A stretch of 64,000 nucleotides of DNA from Pelomonas caseinilytica (GCF_021353235.1 NZ_JAJTWT010000018.1:20034-84033); one strand, 5' to 3'; numbered from the stretch's first letter, positions 10,487 to 31,562 are shown. The notes: generated by a model not told the origin, from the letters alone. A program made the numbers and translations.

Positions 10487-10867
10487 ATGGCATTCGATAA
10501 AGACGCTTTCCTGACCGCCCTGGACAGCATGACCGTCCTGGAACTCAACGACCTGGTCAAGGCGATTGAAGAGAAGTTCGGCGTGTCCGCCGCTTCGATG
10601 GCCGCTCCGGCCGCCGGTGGCGCTGCTGGCGGCGCCGCTGCCGCCGCTGAAGAGAAGACCGAGTTCAACGTCGTCCTGACCGACGCCGGCGCCAACAAGG
10701 TGTCCGTCATCAAGGCCGTCCGCGAAATCACCGGCCTGGGCCTGAAGGAAGCCAAGGACCTGGTCGACGGCGCTCCGAAGCCCGTCAAGGAAGGCATTGC
10801 CAAGGCCGACGCCGAAGCCGCTCTGAAGAAGCTGGTCGACGCCGGCGCCAAGGCCGAACTCAAGTAA
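10487..10867 (+). CDS. rplL: 50S ribosomal protein L7/L12
   Basis: This is the multi-copy stalk protein that recruits and activates translational GTPases. The 126 residues show the N-terminal dimerisation domain, an Ala/Gly hinge (about residues 40-55) and the globular C-domain with [20 protein letters not shown] and [16 protein letters not shown]. It lies 51 bp after rplJ, and the pair should be cotranslated under L10 control. Confidence 0.97.
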   Translation: MAFDKDAFLTALDSMTVLELNDLVKAIEEKFGVSAASMAAPAAGGAAGGAAAAAEEKTEFNVVLTDAGANKVSVIKAVREITGLGLKEAKDLVDGAPKPVKEGIAKADAEAALKKLVDAGAKAELK

Positions 10868-11301
10868 TTCGATCGGCGCTCGGCTACTGCGCCGGCCGGT
10901 CTCGGGCCTTCGATGCTCACCGCACGTCAGTGCGGTTCCGCGTCTCAAGCCCGACCTCGACCGGCTCGCTACGCCGCTCGCCGACCGAATCTCGTGCTTC
11001 GGCCGAGGTTCAAGAAAGGGGTTGCCTCAGGGCTTCCCCTTTTTCGTCTTTGCGGGTTAATCCCCGTTGAGAACAGCTGAAAGCGTTGCGCAGCGTATGA
11101 TGCGCAGTTCTTTCACGTGTTCTCTGATCCGACTGCAGAGAGCCAGTTTGGTCGGACTTTGGTGCAATGCCAGAGTTGTCCGCCAGCGGTTGGTAGTGGC
11201 CAACCACCAAGCGAGGCAGCCGCCTGTTCTGGGCGGATGAGCCAGCCAGTCGCCGACGCGGTGCGTCCCACGGCCGGGGATGCACTCGATACGGAGTGTT
11301 T
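10868..11301 (+). other. rplL-rpoB intergenic region with attenuator-like hairpin
   Basis: This 434-bp gap contains no gene. Its main element is a hairpin at 11015-11044, GAAAGGGG...CCCCTTTTT. In E. coli a partial terminator in the same gap lowers rpoBC output relative to rplJL, and the same role is likely here. The first 130 bp are rich in CCGG/GGCC inverted repeats that could form further structure. A TATGAT at 11096-11101 has no good -35 partner, so I do not call a promoter. Confidence 0.6.
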
Positions 11302-15423
<4,122 letters not shown>

Positions 15424-15434
15424 GGAGCAGATGC

Positions 15435-19652
<4,218 letters not shown>

Positions 19653-19676
19653 GCCGCGAGGGTCTGCCCTCCCGAA

Positions 19677-19708
19677 GCCGCCCCGGTTCAGGCCGCGGGC
19701 GGCTTTTT
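19677..19708 (+). terminator. Rho-independent terminator of rpoBC
   Basis: GCCGCCC and GGGCGGC form a 7-bp stem followed by five T residues (19704-19708). It ends the rpoBC unit and abuts the stop codon of the convergent PIN gene. Confidence 0.88.
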
Positions 19709-20175
19709 CATTCCGGCGTCCAGAGTTCGGGCTTCTGAATGAGCAGGCCGCGCGGGCCCGCGCGTCGAGCCAGGGCCAGCAGCGCCTTGTCGCGGGACAC
19801 CAGCCAGCGGGCGCCCAGGGCCAGAGCCAGGTCGATGAACTTCTGGTCGTCCGGGTCGCGGCAGACGAGGCGGGGCGAGGGCTCGGCGGCGGGAACGGCC
19901 TCGGCGTGCCGGTCGAAGTGGGCCTCGATGCGGGTAAGGTCGGGCCGATAGCGTGCCGCGACGCCTCGGCCCAGCACGTGGCGGATCTCGTCGCGCATGG
20001 CCGGCGCCACCAGCCAGCGCACGGTGCCTGAGGTCAGCGCAGTCGCCAGCCGCTGTACGCGCGGATCGTCGAAGACCAGCCAGTCCATGACGACCTGGGT
20101 ATCGACCACGATGCCCGGCCGGAGTTCGGCAGCGGCCGGCAGGGCGGAGGAGGGCGGTCGCAGGTCCATCTGCAC
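19708..20175 (-). CDS. PIN-domain protein, putative toxin-type ribonuclease
   Basis: This 155-residue protein resembles the COG1569/TIGR00305 PIN family, annotated as putative toxin components. The acidic metal-binding residues are visible: Asp25 in VVDTQVVMDW, the CRDPDDQKFIDLAL segment (Asp107-Asp115) and Asp129 in SRDK. PIN domains are Mg-dependent RNases. No antitoxin gene is adjacent: rpoC lies on one side and the rpsL promoter on the other. It is therefore an orphan toxin-like gene or a housekeeping PIN protein. Convergent with rpoC and divergent from rpsL. Confidence 0.8.
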   Translation of the reverse strand: MQMDLRPPSSALPAAAELRPGIVVDTQVVMDWLVFDDPRVQRLATALTSGTVRWLVAPAMRDEIRHVLGRGVAARYRPDLTRIEAHFDRHAEAVPAAEPSPRLVCRDPDDQKFIDLALALGARWLVSRDKALLALARRAGPRGLLIQKPELWTPE

Positions 20176-20191
20176 AGCTTAACCGCCGGCC

Positions 20192-20220
20192 TTGTGCCAA
20201 AAACCCCGACGGTCTACAAT
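20192..20220 (+). promoter_or_regulatory. Promoter of the str operon (rpsL)
   Basis: TTGTGC (20192-20197), a 17-bp spacer, then TACAAT (20215-20220). The leader to rpsL is about 115 bp. The element lies between the divergent PIN gene and rpsL. Confidence 0.7.
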
Positions 20221-20340
20221 CGCCGGCTCTTCGCCTTTTGGGCGCGTTTTGCCATGGGCGCACGGAAGTGCCTCCACCCAGCTCGAACAGCGCCCCGGAG
20301 TTCCGAAGTTCACTGACTTCAAACGGGAACAAGTCGTTTT

Positions 20341-20715
20341 ATGCCAACCATCAATCAACTCGTGCGCCAAGGCCGTGAAGCCGAAGTCACGAAGTCCAAG
20401 TCGCCTGCGATGCAGAACTGCCCGCAGCGCCGCGGTGTCTGCACCCGCGTCTACACCACCACGCCGAAGAAGCCGAACTCCGCGCTGCGCAAGGTCGCCA
20501 AGGTGCGCCTGACCAACGGCTTCGAGGTCATCTCCTACATCGGCGGCGAAGGCCACAACCTGCAAGAGCACAGCGTCGTGCTGGTGCGCGGCGGCCGGGT
20601 GAAGGACCTGCCGGGTGTGCGCTACCACATCGTCCGTGGTTCGCTCGACCTGCAAGGCGTCAAGGATCGCAAGCAGGCCCGTTCCAAGTACGGCGCCAAG
20701 CGTCCCAAGAAGTAA
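20341..20715 (+). CDS. rpsL: 30S ribosomal protein S12
   Basis: S12 sits at the decoding centre and tunes tRNA selection fidelity. The 124 residues carry [28 protein letters not shown] and [19 protein letters not shown]. Both lysines whose replacement gives streptomycin resistance are the wild-type residue. First gene of the str cluster (rpsL-rpsG-fusA-tuf). Confidence 0.98.
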   Translation: MPTINQLVRQGREAEVTKSKSPAMQNCPQRRGVCTRVYTTTPKKPNSALRKVAKVRLTNGFEVISYIGGEGHNLQEHSVVLVRGGRVKDLPGVRYHIVRGSLDLQGVKDRKQARSKYGAKRPKK

Positions 20716-20872
20716 ATCGTTTGTTCGGGCTGGCCGCTCAGGCCGACCCAACGTTGTTGCGGCTGCTGCCCAGGCAGTGAGCCGAGTAAGTGGACAGGCC
20801 CCAGAGGTCGGTGGTCGTCCAGCGGAGCCAGGCGAGACACGCCGCTCCAACTGAAGCAGAAGGAAGAATCCC

Positions 20873-21343
20873 ATGCCACGTCGTCGCGAAGTACCCAAGC
20901 GCGAAATCCTGCCGGATCCCAAGTTCGGTTCCGTCGATCTGTCCAAGTTCATGAACGTCATCATGGAATCGGGCAAGAAGGCCGTCGCCGAGCGCATCAT
21001 CTACGGCGCCCTCGACCAGGTCGAGAAGAAGGCCGGCAAGGATCCGCTGGAAGTGTTCATGGTCGCCCTGAACAACGTGAAGCCCATGGTCGAAGTGAAG
21101 TCCCGCCGTGTCGGCGGTGCGAACTACCAAGTTCCCGTGGAAGTTCGTCCCGTCCGCCGGATGGCCCTCGCCATGCGCTGGTTGAAGGAATCGGCCCGCA
21201 AGCGCGGCGAGAAGTCGATGGCCCAGCGCCTGGCCAATGAGCTGCTGGAGGCCTCTGAAGGCCGCGGCGGCGCGATGAAGAAGCGTGACGAAGTCCACCG
21301 CATGGCCGAAGCCAACAAGGCCTTCTCGCACTTCCGCTTCTAA
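20873..21343 (+). CDS. rpsG: 30S ribosomal protein S7
   Basis: S7 nucleates assembly of the 30S head and contacts the E-site tRNA. The 156 residues start [19 protein letters not shown] and contain [14 protein letters not shown] and [16 protein letters not shown], all standard. The gene lies 157 bp after rpsL and 69 bp before fusA. In E. coli S7 represses the str mRNA; no equivalent structure was worked out here. Confidence 0.98.
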   Translation: MPRRREVPKREILPDPKFGSVDLSKFMNVIMESGKKAVAERIIYGALDQVEKKAGKDPLEVFMVALNNVKPMVEVKSRRVGGANYQVPVEVRPVRRMALAMRWLKESARKRGEKSMAQRLANELLEASEGRGGAMKKRDEVHRMAEANKAFSHFRF

Positions 21344-21412
21344 ATTCACTGTCTTTCAGCCGCCTCGGGTTTTTACCAACCCGCTGGCGGCTCCTGTCTT
21401 CTGGAGCAAACC

Positions 21413-23518
<2,106 letters not shown>

Positions 23519-23640
23519 TCGGCCGCTTCACCGAATCGTCTTCACGGCGGCCCACCCGCTTCGCCAGTCGGCGGGAATCACGGGCGCTGTGGAAACGCTA
23601 AACCAACAGACTGGCGGCATGCTCTTTTTGGAGATTTGAA

Positions 23641-24831
<1,191 letters not shown>

Positions 24832-24894
24832 TCACGCGTGACGTGCATCGGGCGGCCGCCGCCCGATGCTCACCCCGCTCTTTAAGGAACCGTC

Positions 24895-25206
24895 ATGCAA
24901 AAGCAAAAGATCCGCATCCGCCTGAAGGCGTTCGATTACAAGCTGATCGACCAGTCGGCCCTCGAGATCGTCGAGACCGCCAAGCGCACCGGCGCCATCG
25001 TCAAGGGGCCGGTGCCCCTGCCGACCCGCCTGGAGCGTTTCGACATCCTGCGCTCGCCGCACGTCAACAAGACGAGCCGCGACCAGTTCGAGATCCGCAC
25101 CCACCAGCGCCTGATGGACATCGTCGACCCGACCGACAAGACGGTCGACGCGCTGATGAAGCTCGACCTGCCCGCCGGCGTCGACGTCGAGATCAAGCTG
25201 CAGTAA
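24895..25206 (+). CDS. rpsJ: 30S ribosomal protein S10 (NusE)
   Basis: S10 is a 30S head protein. As NusE it also binds NusB and NusG in antitermination complexes. The 103 residues contain [18 protein letters not shown] and [22 protein letters not shown]. Unlike E. coli, where rpsJ begins the S10 operon, a strong hairpin and a new promoter separate it from rplC. It therefore appears to be the last gene of the str unit. Confidence 0.98.
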   Translation: MQKQKIRIRLKAFDYKLIDQSALEIVETAKRTGAIVKGPVPLPTRLERFDILRSPHVNKTSRDQFEIRTHQRLMDIVDPTDKTVDALMKLDLPAGVDVEIKLQ

Positions 25207-25233
25207 CTTCGTGAGCCCGCGGGCTCGCGACAC

Positions 25234-25275
25234 CGAGGCCCCGTCCTGCCCATGCAGGCCGGGGCCTCGTCTTTG
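25234..25275 (+). terminator. Terminator after rpsJ
   Basis: A 10-bp stem, CGAGGCCCCG (25234-25243) with CGGGGCCTCG (25260-25269), then TCTTT. It separates rpsJ from the rplC unit. Confidence 0.75.
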
Positions 25276-25294
25276 GAGGGCTCCGGCATAACGC

Positions 25295-25324
25295 TTGCAT
25301 TGGGGCTATCCCTCGAGCTATACT
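25295..25324 (+). promoter_or_regulatory. Promoter of the S10 cluster (rplC)
   Basis: TTGCAT (25295-25300), an 18-bp spacer, then TATACT (25319-25324). It gives a leader of about 145 bases before rplC. Confidence 0.72.
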
Positions 25325-25474
25325 CGCCAGCTTTCCCGGGTCGGCCATGCCTGCTCGGAATTCGCGCAGCGCCATCCAATCTGATTTGGTGGTGTTGCAC
25401 AGTCAGCCCGGCCAATCGATGTCGGGTGTTCGCAATGGCTTTGATCGCGAGAGCGGTCGGGGCTGGAGAAAAAC

Positions 25475-26146
25475 ATGAGTCTGAGCAACCGTCTCGGTTT
25501 GCTGGGCCGCAAGGTGGGCATGATGCGCATCTTCACGGACGATGGCGATGCCATCCCCGTGACGGTGCTGGACGTGTCCAACAACCGCGTGACCCAGGTC
25601 AAGACCGAAGAGACCGACGGCTACAGCGCCATCCAGGTGGCGTTCGGTGCGCGCAAAGCTTCGCGCGTCACCAAGCCTGAAGCCGGCCACCTCGCCAAGG
25701 CGGGTGTCGAAGCCGGTGAAGTCCTCAAGGAATTCCGCGTCGCTGCTGACGTCGCCGCCCAGTACAAGGCTGGCGCGACCGTCCCGGTGACCCTGTTCGC
25801 CGCTGGCCAGCTGGTCGACGTGCAAGGCACGTCCATCGGCAAGGGCTTCGCAGGCACCATCAAGCGCCACAACTTCGGCTCGCAGCGCGCGTCGCACGGC
25901 AACAGCCGTTCGCACAACGTGCCGGGTTCGATCTCCATGGCGCAAGACCCGGGCCGCGTGTTCCCGGGCAAGAAGATGACCGGCCACATGGGCGACGAAA
26001 CCGTCACGACCCAGAACCTCGACATCGTGCGCATTGACGAAGCTCGTCAACTGCTGCTGGTCCGTGGTGCGGTCCCGGGTTCCAAGAACGGCCACGTCGT
26101 CGTTCGCCCGGCCGTCAAGGTCAAGATCAAGAAGGGAGCCAACTGA
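25475..26146 (+). CDS. rplC: 50S ribosomal protein L3
   Basis: L3 is a primary assembly protein whose loop reaches toward the peptidyl transferase centre. The 223 residues start [19 protein letters not shown] and contain the conserved [19 protein letters not shown] loop, with the Gln usually methylated by PrmB. Its stop overlaps the start of rplD (TGATG), indicating translational coupling. First gene of the S10 cluster behind its own promoter. Confidence 0.98.
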   Translation: MSLSNRLGLLGRKVGMMRIFTDDGDAIPVTVLDVSNNRVTQVKTEETDGYSAIQVAFGARKASRVTKPEAGHLAKAGVEAGEVLKEFRVAADVAAQYKAGATVPVTLFAAGQLVDVQGTSIGKGFAGTIKRHNFGSQRASHGNSRSHNVPGSISMAQDPGRVFPGKKMTGHMGDETVTTQNLDIVRIDEARQLLLVRGAVPGSKNGHVVVRPAVKVKIKKGAN

Positions 26147-26766
26147 TGCAGCTCGAGCTCCTGAACGAGCAAGGTCAGGCCACCTCCAAGGTGGATGCGC
26201 CTGACACCGTCTTCGCTCGCGACTACAACGAAGCCCTGGTGCACCAGGTGGTCGTGGCCTTCCAGGCCAACGCCCGCCAAGGCACGCGCGCCCAGAAGGA
26301 CCGCGAACAGGTCAAGCACTCGACCAAGAAGCCTTTCCGCCAGAAGGGCACCGGCCGCGCTCGCGCCGGTATGACCTCGTCGCCGCTGTGGCGCGGGGGC
26401 GGTCGCATCTTCCCGAACATGCCTGACGAGAACTTCTCGCACAAGCTGAACAAGAAGATGTACCGCGCCGGCATGGCTGCGATCCTGTCGCAGCTGGCCC
26501 GTGAAGGCCGCCTGGCCGTGGTGGACTCGATCTCGGTCGAAGCCCCCAAGACCAAGCTGCTGGCTGCCAAGTTCAAGGCCATGGGCCTGGACTCGGTGAT
26601 GGTCATCGCCGACACCGTGGACGACAACCTCGCGCTGGCCTCGCGCAACCTGGCCAACGTGCTCGTCGTCGAGCCGCGCTACGCCGACCCCCTGTCCCTC
26701 GTCTTCTACAAGAAGGTGCTGGTGACCAAGGCTGCGGTCGAGCAACTCAAGGAGATGCTGGCATGA
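26146..26766 (+). CDS. rplD: 50S ribosomal protein L4
   Basis: L4 lines the nascent-peptide exit tunnel. The 206 residues contain [17 protein letters not shown] and [12 protein letters not shown], the extended tunnel loop. In E. coli L4 represses the S10 operon, but I did not identify the matching leader fold here. It overlaps rplC at its start and rplW at its end (ATGA), so the three genes are tightly coupled. Confidence 0.98.
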   Translation: MQLELLNEQGQATSKVDAPDTVFARDYNEALVHQVVVAFQANARQGTRAQKDREQVKHSTKKPFRQKGTGRARAGMTSSPLWRGGGRIFPNMPDENFSHKLNKKMYRAGMAAILSQLAREGRLAVVDSISVEAPKTKLLAAKFKAMGLDSVMVIADTVDDNLALASRNLANVLVVEPRYADPLSLVFYKKVLVTKAAVEQLKEMLA

Positions 26767-27077
26767 GCGCCCCCAAGTTTGCTGAAGGCCGCCTGGCCCA
26801 GGTGCTGCTCGCGCCCATCGTGTCCGAGAAGGCCACGCAAGTCGCCGACAAGCACAACCAGGTGCTGTTCAAGGTCCTGCGCGACGCCACCAAGCCTGAG
26901 ATCAAGGCCGCCGTCGAACTGATGTTCAAGGTCGAGGTCGAGTCGGTGAGCGTGGTCAACGTGAAGGGCAAGACCAAGCGCTTCGGTGGCCGCGCCGGCC
27001 GCCGTGACCACGTCAAGAAGGCCTACGTGGCCCTGAAGGCGGGTCAAGAGCTCAATTTCTCCGGGGAGGCCGCGTAA
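26763..27077 (+). CDS. rplW: 50S ribosomal protein L23
   Basis: L23 sits at the tunnel exit and docks trigger factor and SRP. The 104 residues contain [19 protein letters not shown] and [17 protein letters not shown] core segments, ending [14 protein letters not shown]. The start overlaps the rplD stop by 4 bp (ATGA), and the stop is adjacent to the rplB start. Confidence 0.97.
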   Translation: MSAPKFAEGRLAQVLLAPIVSEKATQVADKHNQVLFKVLRDATKPEIKAAVELMFKVEVESVSVVNVKGKTKRFGGRAGRRDHVKKAYVALKAGQELNFSGEAA

Positions 27078-27902
27078 ATGGCCATCGTCAAAGTCAAGCC
27101 TACCTCGCCCGGTCGCCGTGGCGTGGTCAAGGTGGTGCACAAGCACCTGCACAAGGGCGCGCCCGAGGCCTCGCTGCTGGAGCCCCAGAAGCAGAAGTCC
27201 GGCCGCAACAACAACGGCCACATCACGATGCGCCACAAGGGTGGTGGCCACAAGCACCACTACCGCGTCGTCGACTTCAAGCGCAACAAGGACGGCATCC
27301 CCGCGAAGGTCGAGACCATCGAGTACGACCCCAACCGCACCGCCCACATCGCGCTGGTCTGCTACGCCGATGGCGAGCGCCGCTACGTGATCGCCCCGCG
27401 CGGCCTGGAAGTGGGCGCCACCATCCTGAGCGGTGCCGAGGCGCCGATCAAGGCCGGCAACACGCTGCCTATCCGCAACATCCCGGTGGGCTCGACCATC
27501 CACTGCATCGAGCTGCTGCCCGGCAAGGGCGCCCAGATGATCCGTTCGGCCGGCGCCTCCGCCGTCCTGATGGCTCGCGAAGGCGTCTATGCCCAGGTGC
27601 GACTGCGCTCCGGCGAAGTCCGCCGCGTGCACATCGACTGCCGCGCCACCATCGGTGAAGTGAGCAACGAAGAGCACAGCCTGCGTCAGTACGGCAAGGC
27701 CGGCGCGATCCGCTGGAAGGGCATCCGCCCGACCGTCCGCGGCGTCGCGATGAACCCGGTGGACCACCCGCACGGTGGTGGCGAAGGCCGCACCGGCGAG
27801 GGCCAGGTCCCCGTCTCGCCCTGGAACACCATGACCAAGGGCTACCGCACTCGCAACAACAAGCGCACGCAGACCTTCATCGTCTCGCGTCGCAAGAAGT
27901 AA
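27078..27902 (+). CDS. rplB: 50S ribosomal protein L2
   Basis: L2 is needed for subunit joining and peptidyl transferase activity. The 274 residues show [15 protein letters not shown], the [19 protein letters not shown] segment and the universally conserved [13 protein letters not shown], which contains the histidine near the catalytic centre. Begins directly after rplW with no gap. Confidence 0.98.
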   Translation: MAIVKVKPTSPGRRGVVKVVHKHLHKGAPEASLLEPQKQKSGRNNNGHITMRHKGGGHKHHYRVVDFKRNKDGIPAKVETIEYDPNRTAHIALVCYADGERRYVIAPRGLEVGATILSGAEAPIKAGNTLPIRNIPVGSTIHCIELLPGKGAQMIRSAGASAVLMAREGVYAQVRLRSGEVRRVHIDCRATIGEVSNEEHSLRQYGKAGAIRWKGIRPTVRGVAMNPVDHPHGGGEGRTGEGQVPVSPWNTMTKGYRTRNNKRTQTFIVSRRKK

Positions 27903-27912
27903 GGGCTAGGCC

Positions 27913-28191
27913 ATGACTCGTTCGCTGAAGAAGGGCCCGTTCGTTGACCACCACCTGCAGGCCAAGGTCGACAAGGCGGTTGCCAACAAGGACAAGAAGC
28001 CCATCAAGACCTGGTCGCGTCGTTCGACGATCCTGCCCGAGTTCATCGGTCTGACGATCGCCGTGCACAACGGCAAGCAGCACGTGCCGGTCTATGTGTC
28101 CGACCAGATGGTCGGCCACAAGCTGGGTGAATTCGCACTGACCCGCACCTTCAAGGGCCACCCGGCCGACAAGAAGGCCGGGAAGAAGTAA
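27913..28191 (+). CDS. rpsS: 30S ribosomal protein S19
   Basis: S19 lies in the 30S head and contacts the A-site finger bridge. The 92 residues start [14 protein letters not shown] and contain [19 protein letters not shown] and [13 protein letters not shown]. Standard position between rplB and rplV. Confidence 0.98.
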   Translation: MTRSLKKGPFVDHHLQAKVDKAVANKDKKPIKTWSRRSTILPEFIGLTIAVHNGKQHVPVYVSDQMVGHKLGEFALTRTFKGHPADKKAGKK

Positions 28192-28203
28192 GGACTAGAG
28201 ACG

Positions 28204-28533
28204 ATGGAAACCAAAGCAATCGTCCGTGGCGTCCGCCTGTCGTGTGACAAGGGCCGCCTCGTGGCCGACATGATCCGCGGCAAGAAGGTGGACCAGGCCC
28301 TCAACATCCTGACCTTCACCCAGAAGAAGGCGGCCCTCATCATCAAGAAGGCGCTGGAAAGCGCCATCGCCAACGCCGAGCACAACGACGGCGCTGACAT
28401 CGATGAGCTCAAGGTCACCTCGATCTACGTCGAGCAGGGTGCCACGCTGAAGCGCTTCTCGGCTCGCGCCAAGGGCCGCGGCAATCGCATCAGCAAGCCC
28501 ACTTGCCACATCTTCGTGGCCGTCGGCAACTAA
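28204..28533 (+). CDS. rplV: 50S ribosomal protein L22
   Basis: L22 has a long beta hairpin that narrows the exit tunnel next to L4, where macrolide-resistance changes arise. The 109 residues contain [17 protein letters not shown] and the hairpin [18 protein letters not shown]. Intact, with no obvious duplication in the hairpin. Confidence 0.97.
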   Translation: METKAIVRGVRLSCDKGRLVADMIRGKKVDQALNILTFTQKKAALIIKKALESAIANAEHNDGADIDELKVTSIYVEQGATLKRFSARAKGRGNRISKPTCHIFVAVGN

Positions 28534-28548
28534 GGCGCAAGGAAGACT

Positions 28549-29409
28549 ATGGGACAGAAAATCCATCCGGTTGGCTTCCGCCTGCCTGTCACCCGCAACT
28601 GGGCTTCGCGCTGGTATGCGAACAACCAGAACTTCGCCACGATGCTGGCCGAAGATCTGCAGGTCCGCGATTACCTCAAGGGCAAGCTCAAGAACGCCGC
28701 CGTCTCGCGCATCCTGATCGAGCGCCCCGCCAAGAACGCCCGCATCACGATCTTCTCGGCTCGTCCGGGCGTCGTGATCGGCAAGAAGGGCGAGGACATC
28801 GAGGCGCTGAAGGCCGAGCTGACCAAGCGTCTGGGCGTGCCCGTCGCCGTCAACATCGAGGAAGTGCGCAAGCCCGAAGTCGATGCTCAGCTGATCGCCG
28901 ACTCGATCACCCAGCAGCTTGAGAAGCGCATCATGTTCCGCCGCGCCATGAAGCGCGCGATGCAGAACGCCATGCGCCTCGGTGCCCAGGGCATCAAGAT
29001 CATGTCGGCTGGCCGCCTGAACGGCATCGAAATCGCTCGCACCGAGTGGTATCGCGAAGGTCGTGTGCCCCTGCACACCCTGAAGGCCGACATCGACTAC
29101 GGCTTCTCCGAAGCCAAGACCACCTACGGCGTCATCGGCGTCAAGGTCTGGGTCTACCGCGGTGACCGCCTGGCCAACGGCGAGGCCCCCGTCATCAACA
29201 CCCCCGCTGGCGCCGAAGACGATCGTCGCCCGCGCCGTAACGCCCGTCCGGGCGCTCCCGGTGGCCGTGGCCGTCCGGGTGGCGACCGCGGCCCGCGTGA
29301 CGGAGCAGACCAGCCCGCTGCCGCCGCCCCCACGGGTGACGCAGCCAAGCCCGCCGGCAAGCGCGTGATCCGCAAGGCTCCCGCCGCCGGTGAGGCCAAA
29401 GGAGAATAA
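28549..29409 (+). CDS. rpsC: 30S ribosomal protein S3 with long basic tail
   Basis: S3 forms part of the mRNA entry helicase. The 286 residues start [17 protein letters not shown] and contain the KH-domain motif [15 protein letters not shown] and the C-terminal VKVWVYRGD strand. Beyond about residue 215 comes a tail of some 70 residues rich in Arg, Gly, Pro and Ala ([10 protein letters not shown]...). E. coli S3 has 233 residues, so this tail is an extension, seen in other Burkholderiales too. It is probably disordered and may touch mRNA or rRNA. Confidence 0.97.
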   Translation: MGQKIHPVGFRLPVTRNWASRWYANNQNFATMLAEDLQVRDYLKGKLKNAAVSRILIERPAKNARITIFSARPGVVIGKKGEDIEALKAELTKRLGVPVAVNIEEVRKPEVDAQLIADSITQQLEKRIMFRRAMKRAMQNAMRLGAQGIKIMSAGRLNGIEIARTEWYREGRVPLHTLKADIDYGFSEAKTTYGVIGVKVWVYRGDRLANGEAPVINTPAGAEDDRRPRRNARPGAPGGRGRPGGDRGPRDGADQPAAAAPTGDAAKPAGKRVIRKAPAAGEAKGE

Positions 29410-29411
29410 GC

Positions 29412-29828
29412 ATGCTGCAACCCTCTCGTCGCAAGTACCGCAAGGAGCAGAAGGGCCGCAACACTGGCGTTGCGACCCGCGGCGCTGCGGTGTCTTTCGG
29501 TGATTTCGGCCTGAAGGCCACCGAGCGCGGCCGCCTGACGGCCCGCCAGATCGAGGCGGCTCGCCGCGCGATCTCGCGTCACATCAAGCGTGGCGGCCGG
29601 ATCTTCATCCGCATCTTCCCGGACAAGCCCATCTCGCAAAAGCCCGCCGAAGTCCGCATGGGTAACGGCAAGGGCAACCCGGAGTACTACGTCGCTGAAA
29701 TCCAGCCCGGCAAGGTGCTCTACGAGATCAACGGCGTGCCCGAGGAGCTGGCTCGCGAGGCGTTCACGCTGGCCGCTGCCAAGCTGCCGCTGCGTTGCAC
29801 CTTCGTGGCCCGCCAGGTCGGTACCTGA
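29412..29828 (+). CDS. rplP: 50S ribosomal protein L16
   Basis: L16 stabilises the A-site tRNA elbow region and is a late assembly protein. The 138 residues start [16 protein letters not shown] and contain [16 protein letters not shown] and [19 protein letters not shown], near the Arg hydroxylated in some proteobacteria. It follows rpsC by 2 bp. Confidence 0.98.
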   Translation: MLQPSRRKYRKEQKGRNTGVATRGAAVSFGDFGLKATERGRLTARQIEAARRAISRHIKRGGRIFIRIFPDKPISQKPAEVRMGNGKGNPEYYVAEIQPGKVLYEINGVPEELAREAFTLAAAKLPLRCTFVARQVGT

Positions 29829-29839
29829 GGAAGGACACC

Positions 29840-30040
29840 ATGAAAGCAACTGAACTCCGCGCCAAGGACGTCGCTGCCCTCGAGAAGGAAGTGACCGACC
29901 TGCTGAAGGCCCACTTCGGCCTGCGCATGCAGAAGGCGACGCAACAGCTGACCAACCACAGCCAGCTGCGCAAGACCCGCCGCGACATCGCTCGTGCCAA
30001 GACCATCCTGGCACAGAAGAAGAAGGAGGCCACGAAATGA
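29840..30040 (+). CDS. rpmC: 50S ribosomal protein L29
   Basis: L29 is a small helical protein at the exit-tunnel rim. The ATG at 29840 ([10 protein letters not shown]) gives 66 residues, the family length. It has an AGGAAGGA site 5 bp upstream, whereas a longer frame starting within rplP does not fit the family. The stop overlaps the rpsQ start (ATGA). Confidence 0.97.
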   Translation: MKATELRAKDVAALEKEVTDLLKAHFGLRMQKATQQLTNHSQLRKTRRDIARAKTILAQKKKEATK

Positions 30041-30306
30041 CTGAGGCCCAAGCCAAGAACACCCGCACCCTGGTCGGTCGCGTGGTGAGCGACAAGCGCG
30101 CCAAGACGGTCACCGTCCTGGTCGAGCGTCGCGCCAAGCACGAGCTCTACGGCAAGATCGTGGCCCGCTCCCGCAAGTACCACGCCCACGACGAAAAGGG
30201 CGAGTACAAGATGGGCGACGTGGTCGAGATCAGCGAAGGTCGTCCGATCTCCAAGACCAAGAGCTGGGTTGTGACGCGTCTGGTCGAAAAGGCCCAGATC
30301 GTCTAA
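30037..30306 (+). CDS. rpsQ: 30S ribosomal protein S17
   Basis: S17 is a primary 16S rRNA binding protein with an OB fold. The 89 residues contain [22 protein letters not shown] and [15 protein letters not shown]. Last gene of the S10 unit here: a terminator follows 28 bp after the stop and a non-ribosomal gene comes next. Confidence 0.98.
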   Translation: MTEAQAKNTRTLVGRVVSDKRAKTVTVLVERRAKHELYGKIVARSRKYHAHDEKGEYKMGDVVEISEGRPISKTKSWVVTRLVEKAQIV

Positions 30307-30333
30307 GACCTTCGGTCGCAGGACCGACGACGA

Positions 30334-30368
30334 AGCCGGCGCGCTGGGAAACTGGCGCTCCGGCTTTT
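30334..30368 (+). terminator. Terminator after rpsQ
   Basis: The stem AGCCGG-c-GCGC pairs with GCGC-t-CCGGCT around a 10-base loop and is followed by TTTT (30365-30368). It ends the S10 unit before the peroxiredoxin gene. Confidence 0.78.
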
Positions 30369-30393
30369 CTCATTTCCTTCCCTGGAGCAACAC

Positions 30394-30906
30394 ATGATCA
30401 AAGTGGGCGACAAGCTGCCGGCCGGCAGCCTGCAGGAATTCATCGAGGTCGAGGGCGAGGGCTGCTCGCTCGGCCCCAACAGCTTCGACATCAGCCAGGC
30501 CACGGCCGGCAAGACCATCGCGATCTTCGCCCTCCCGGGCGCATTCACACCGACCTGCTCGGTCCAGCACGTGCCTGGCTACGTGGCCAAGGCAGACGAA
30601 CTCAAGGCAGCCGGCGTGGATGAGATCTGGTGCGTGTCGGTCAACGACGCCTTCGTAATGGGCGCCTGGGGGCGCGACCAGAAGACGGCCGGCAAGGTGC
30701 GCATGATGGCCGACGGCAGCGCCGCCTTCACGAACGCCGTGGGGCTGGCCCTGGATCTGACCGCCCGGGGCATGGGGGTGCGCTCGCAGCGCTATTCCAT
30801 GCTGGTCAAGGATGGCATCGTCAAGACGCTGAACGTCGAGGCGCCTGGCAAGTTCGAGGTCAGCGGTGCCGACACCCTGCTGGCCCAGGTCCGCGCCGCC
30901 GCCTGA
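30394..30906 (+). CDS. Peroxiredoxin, Prx5/redoxin type
   Basis: This 170-residue thiol peroxidase reduces hydrogen peroxide or organic peroxides. The motif PGAFTPTCS puts the peroxidatic cysteine at residue 55, with the conserved Thr and Pro; a further Cys in EIWCVSVNDAFVMGAW is typical of Prx5. No signal peptide, so cytoplasmic. It is inserted between rpsQ and rplN, which are contiguous in E. coli. A terminator before it and a promoter after it suggest an independent unit; a TGGAGC site precedes the ATG. Confidence 0.93.
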   Translation: MIKVGDKLPAGSLQEFIEVEGEGCSLGPNSFDISQATAGKTIAIFALPGAFTPTCSVQHVPGYVAKADELKAAGVDEIWCVSVNDAFVMGAWGRDQKTAGKVRMMADGSAAFTNAVGLALDLTARGMGVRSQRYSMLVKDGIVKTLNVEAPGKFEVSGADTLLAQVRAAA

Positions 30907-30974
30907 ACTGACGAGCCTCGCCGGCCGTCCCGGCTCAGCCGCCGGCGGCCCGGCAAAATCTTCTGCGCCAGGCA

Positions 30975-31004
30975 TTGACGCCCCCAGGGTTCTCACTGCA
31001 TAAT
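30975..31004 (+). promoter_or_regulatory. Promoter of the spc cluster (rplN)
   Basis: TTGACG (30975-30980), an 18-bp spacer, then CATAAT (30999-31004). The leader to rplN is about 160 bases with no gene in it. Confidence 0.78.
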
Positions 31005-31170
31005 GCGCAGCTTCGCCGAAAGCTAGGCACATGAGCCCATGTGCTGCGGCCTCGGATTCGCCCTCAACCGTCGGGCGGCAAGCGGTGCAATGCCGCGAGC
31101 TGTCTGACTTACGGGCCCAAGACTGACCGACTCGCACCCTGGTGCATTTCGGGACAAGTTGGGGACAGAC

Positions 31171-31539
31171 ATGATTCAAATGCAATCGCGGCTTGACGTC
31201 GCGGACAACACTGGCGCGAAGTCCGTCATGTGCATCAAGGTGCTGGGCGGCTCCAAGCGCCGCTATGCGCACATTGGCGACATCATCAAGGTCAGCATCA
31301 AGGAAGCTGCCCCGCGTGGTCGCGTGAAGAAGGGCGAGGTCTACAGCGCCGTGGTGGTTCGCACCGCCAAGGGCGTGCGCCGCCAGGACGGCTCGCTCGT
31401 CAAGTTCGACGGCAATGCCGCCGTGCTGCTCAACGCCAAGCTGGAGCCCATCGGCACCCGCATCTTCGGCCCGGTCACGCGCGAGCTGCGCACCGAGCGC
31501 TTCATGAAGATCGTGTCGCTGGCGCCCGAGGTGCTCTGA
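31171..31539 (+). CDS. rplN: 50S ribosomal protein L14
   Basis: L14 forms an intersubunit bridge with 16S rRNA and is the binding site of the silencing factor RsfS. The ATG at 31171 ([19 protein letters not shown]) gives 122 residues, the family length; a GTG 12 bp upstream is rejected for that reason. Contains [17 protein letters not shown] and [13 protein letters not shown]. First gene of the spc cluster. Confidence 0.98.
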   Translation: MIQMQSRLDVADNTGAKSVMCIKVLGGSKRRYAHIGDIIKVSIKEAAPRGRVKKGEVYSAVVVRTAKGVRRQDGSLVKFDGNAAVLLNAKLEPIGTRIFGPVTRELRTERFMKIVSLAPEVL

Positions 31540-31562
31540 GCCCCCACTGTCTGAGGTAAGCC

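Noticed and set aside
11096..11101. TATGAT as a promoter for rpoB
   Set aside because: No acceptable -35 element at 15-19 bp; left as part of the intergenic description.
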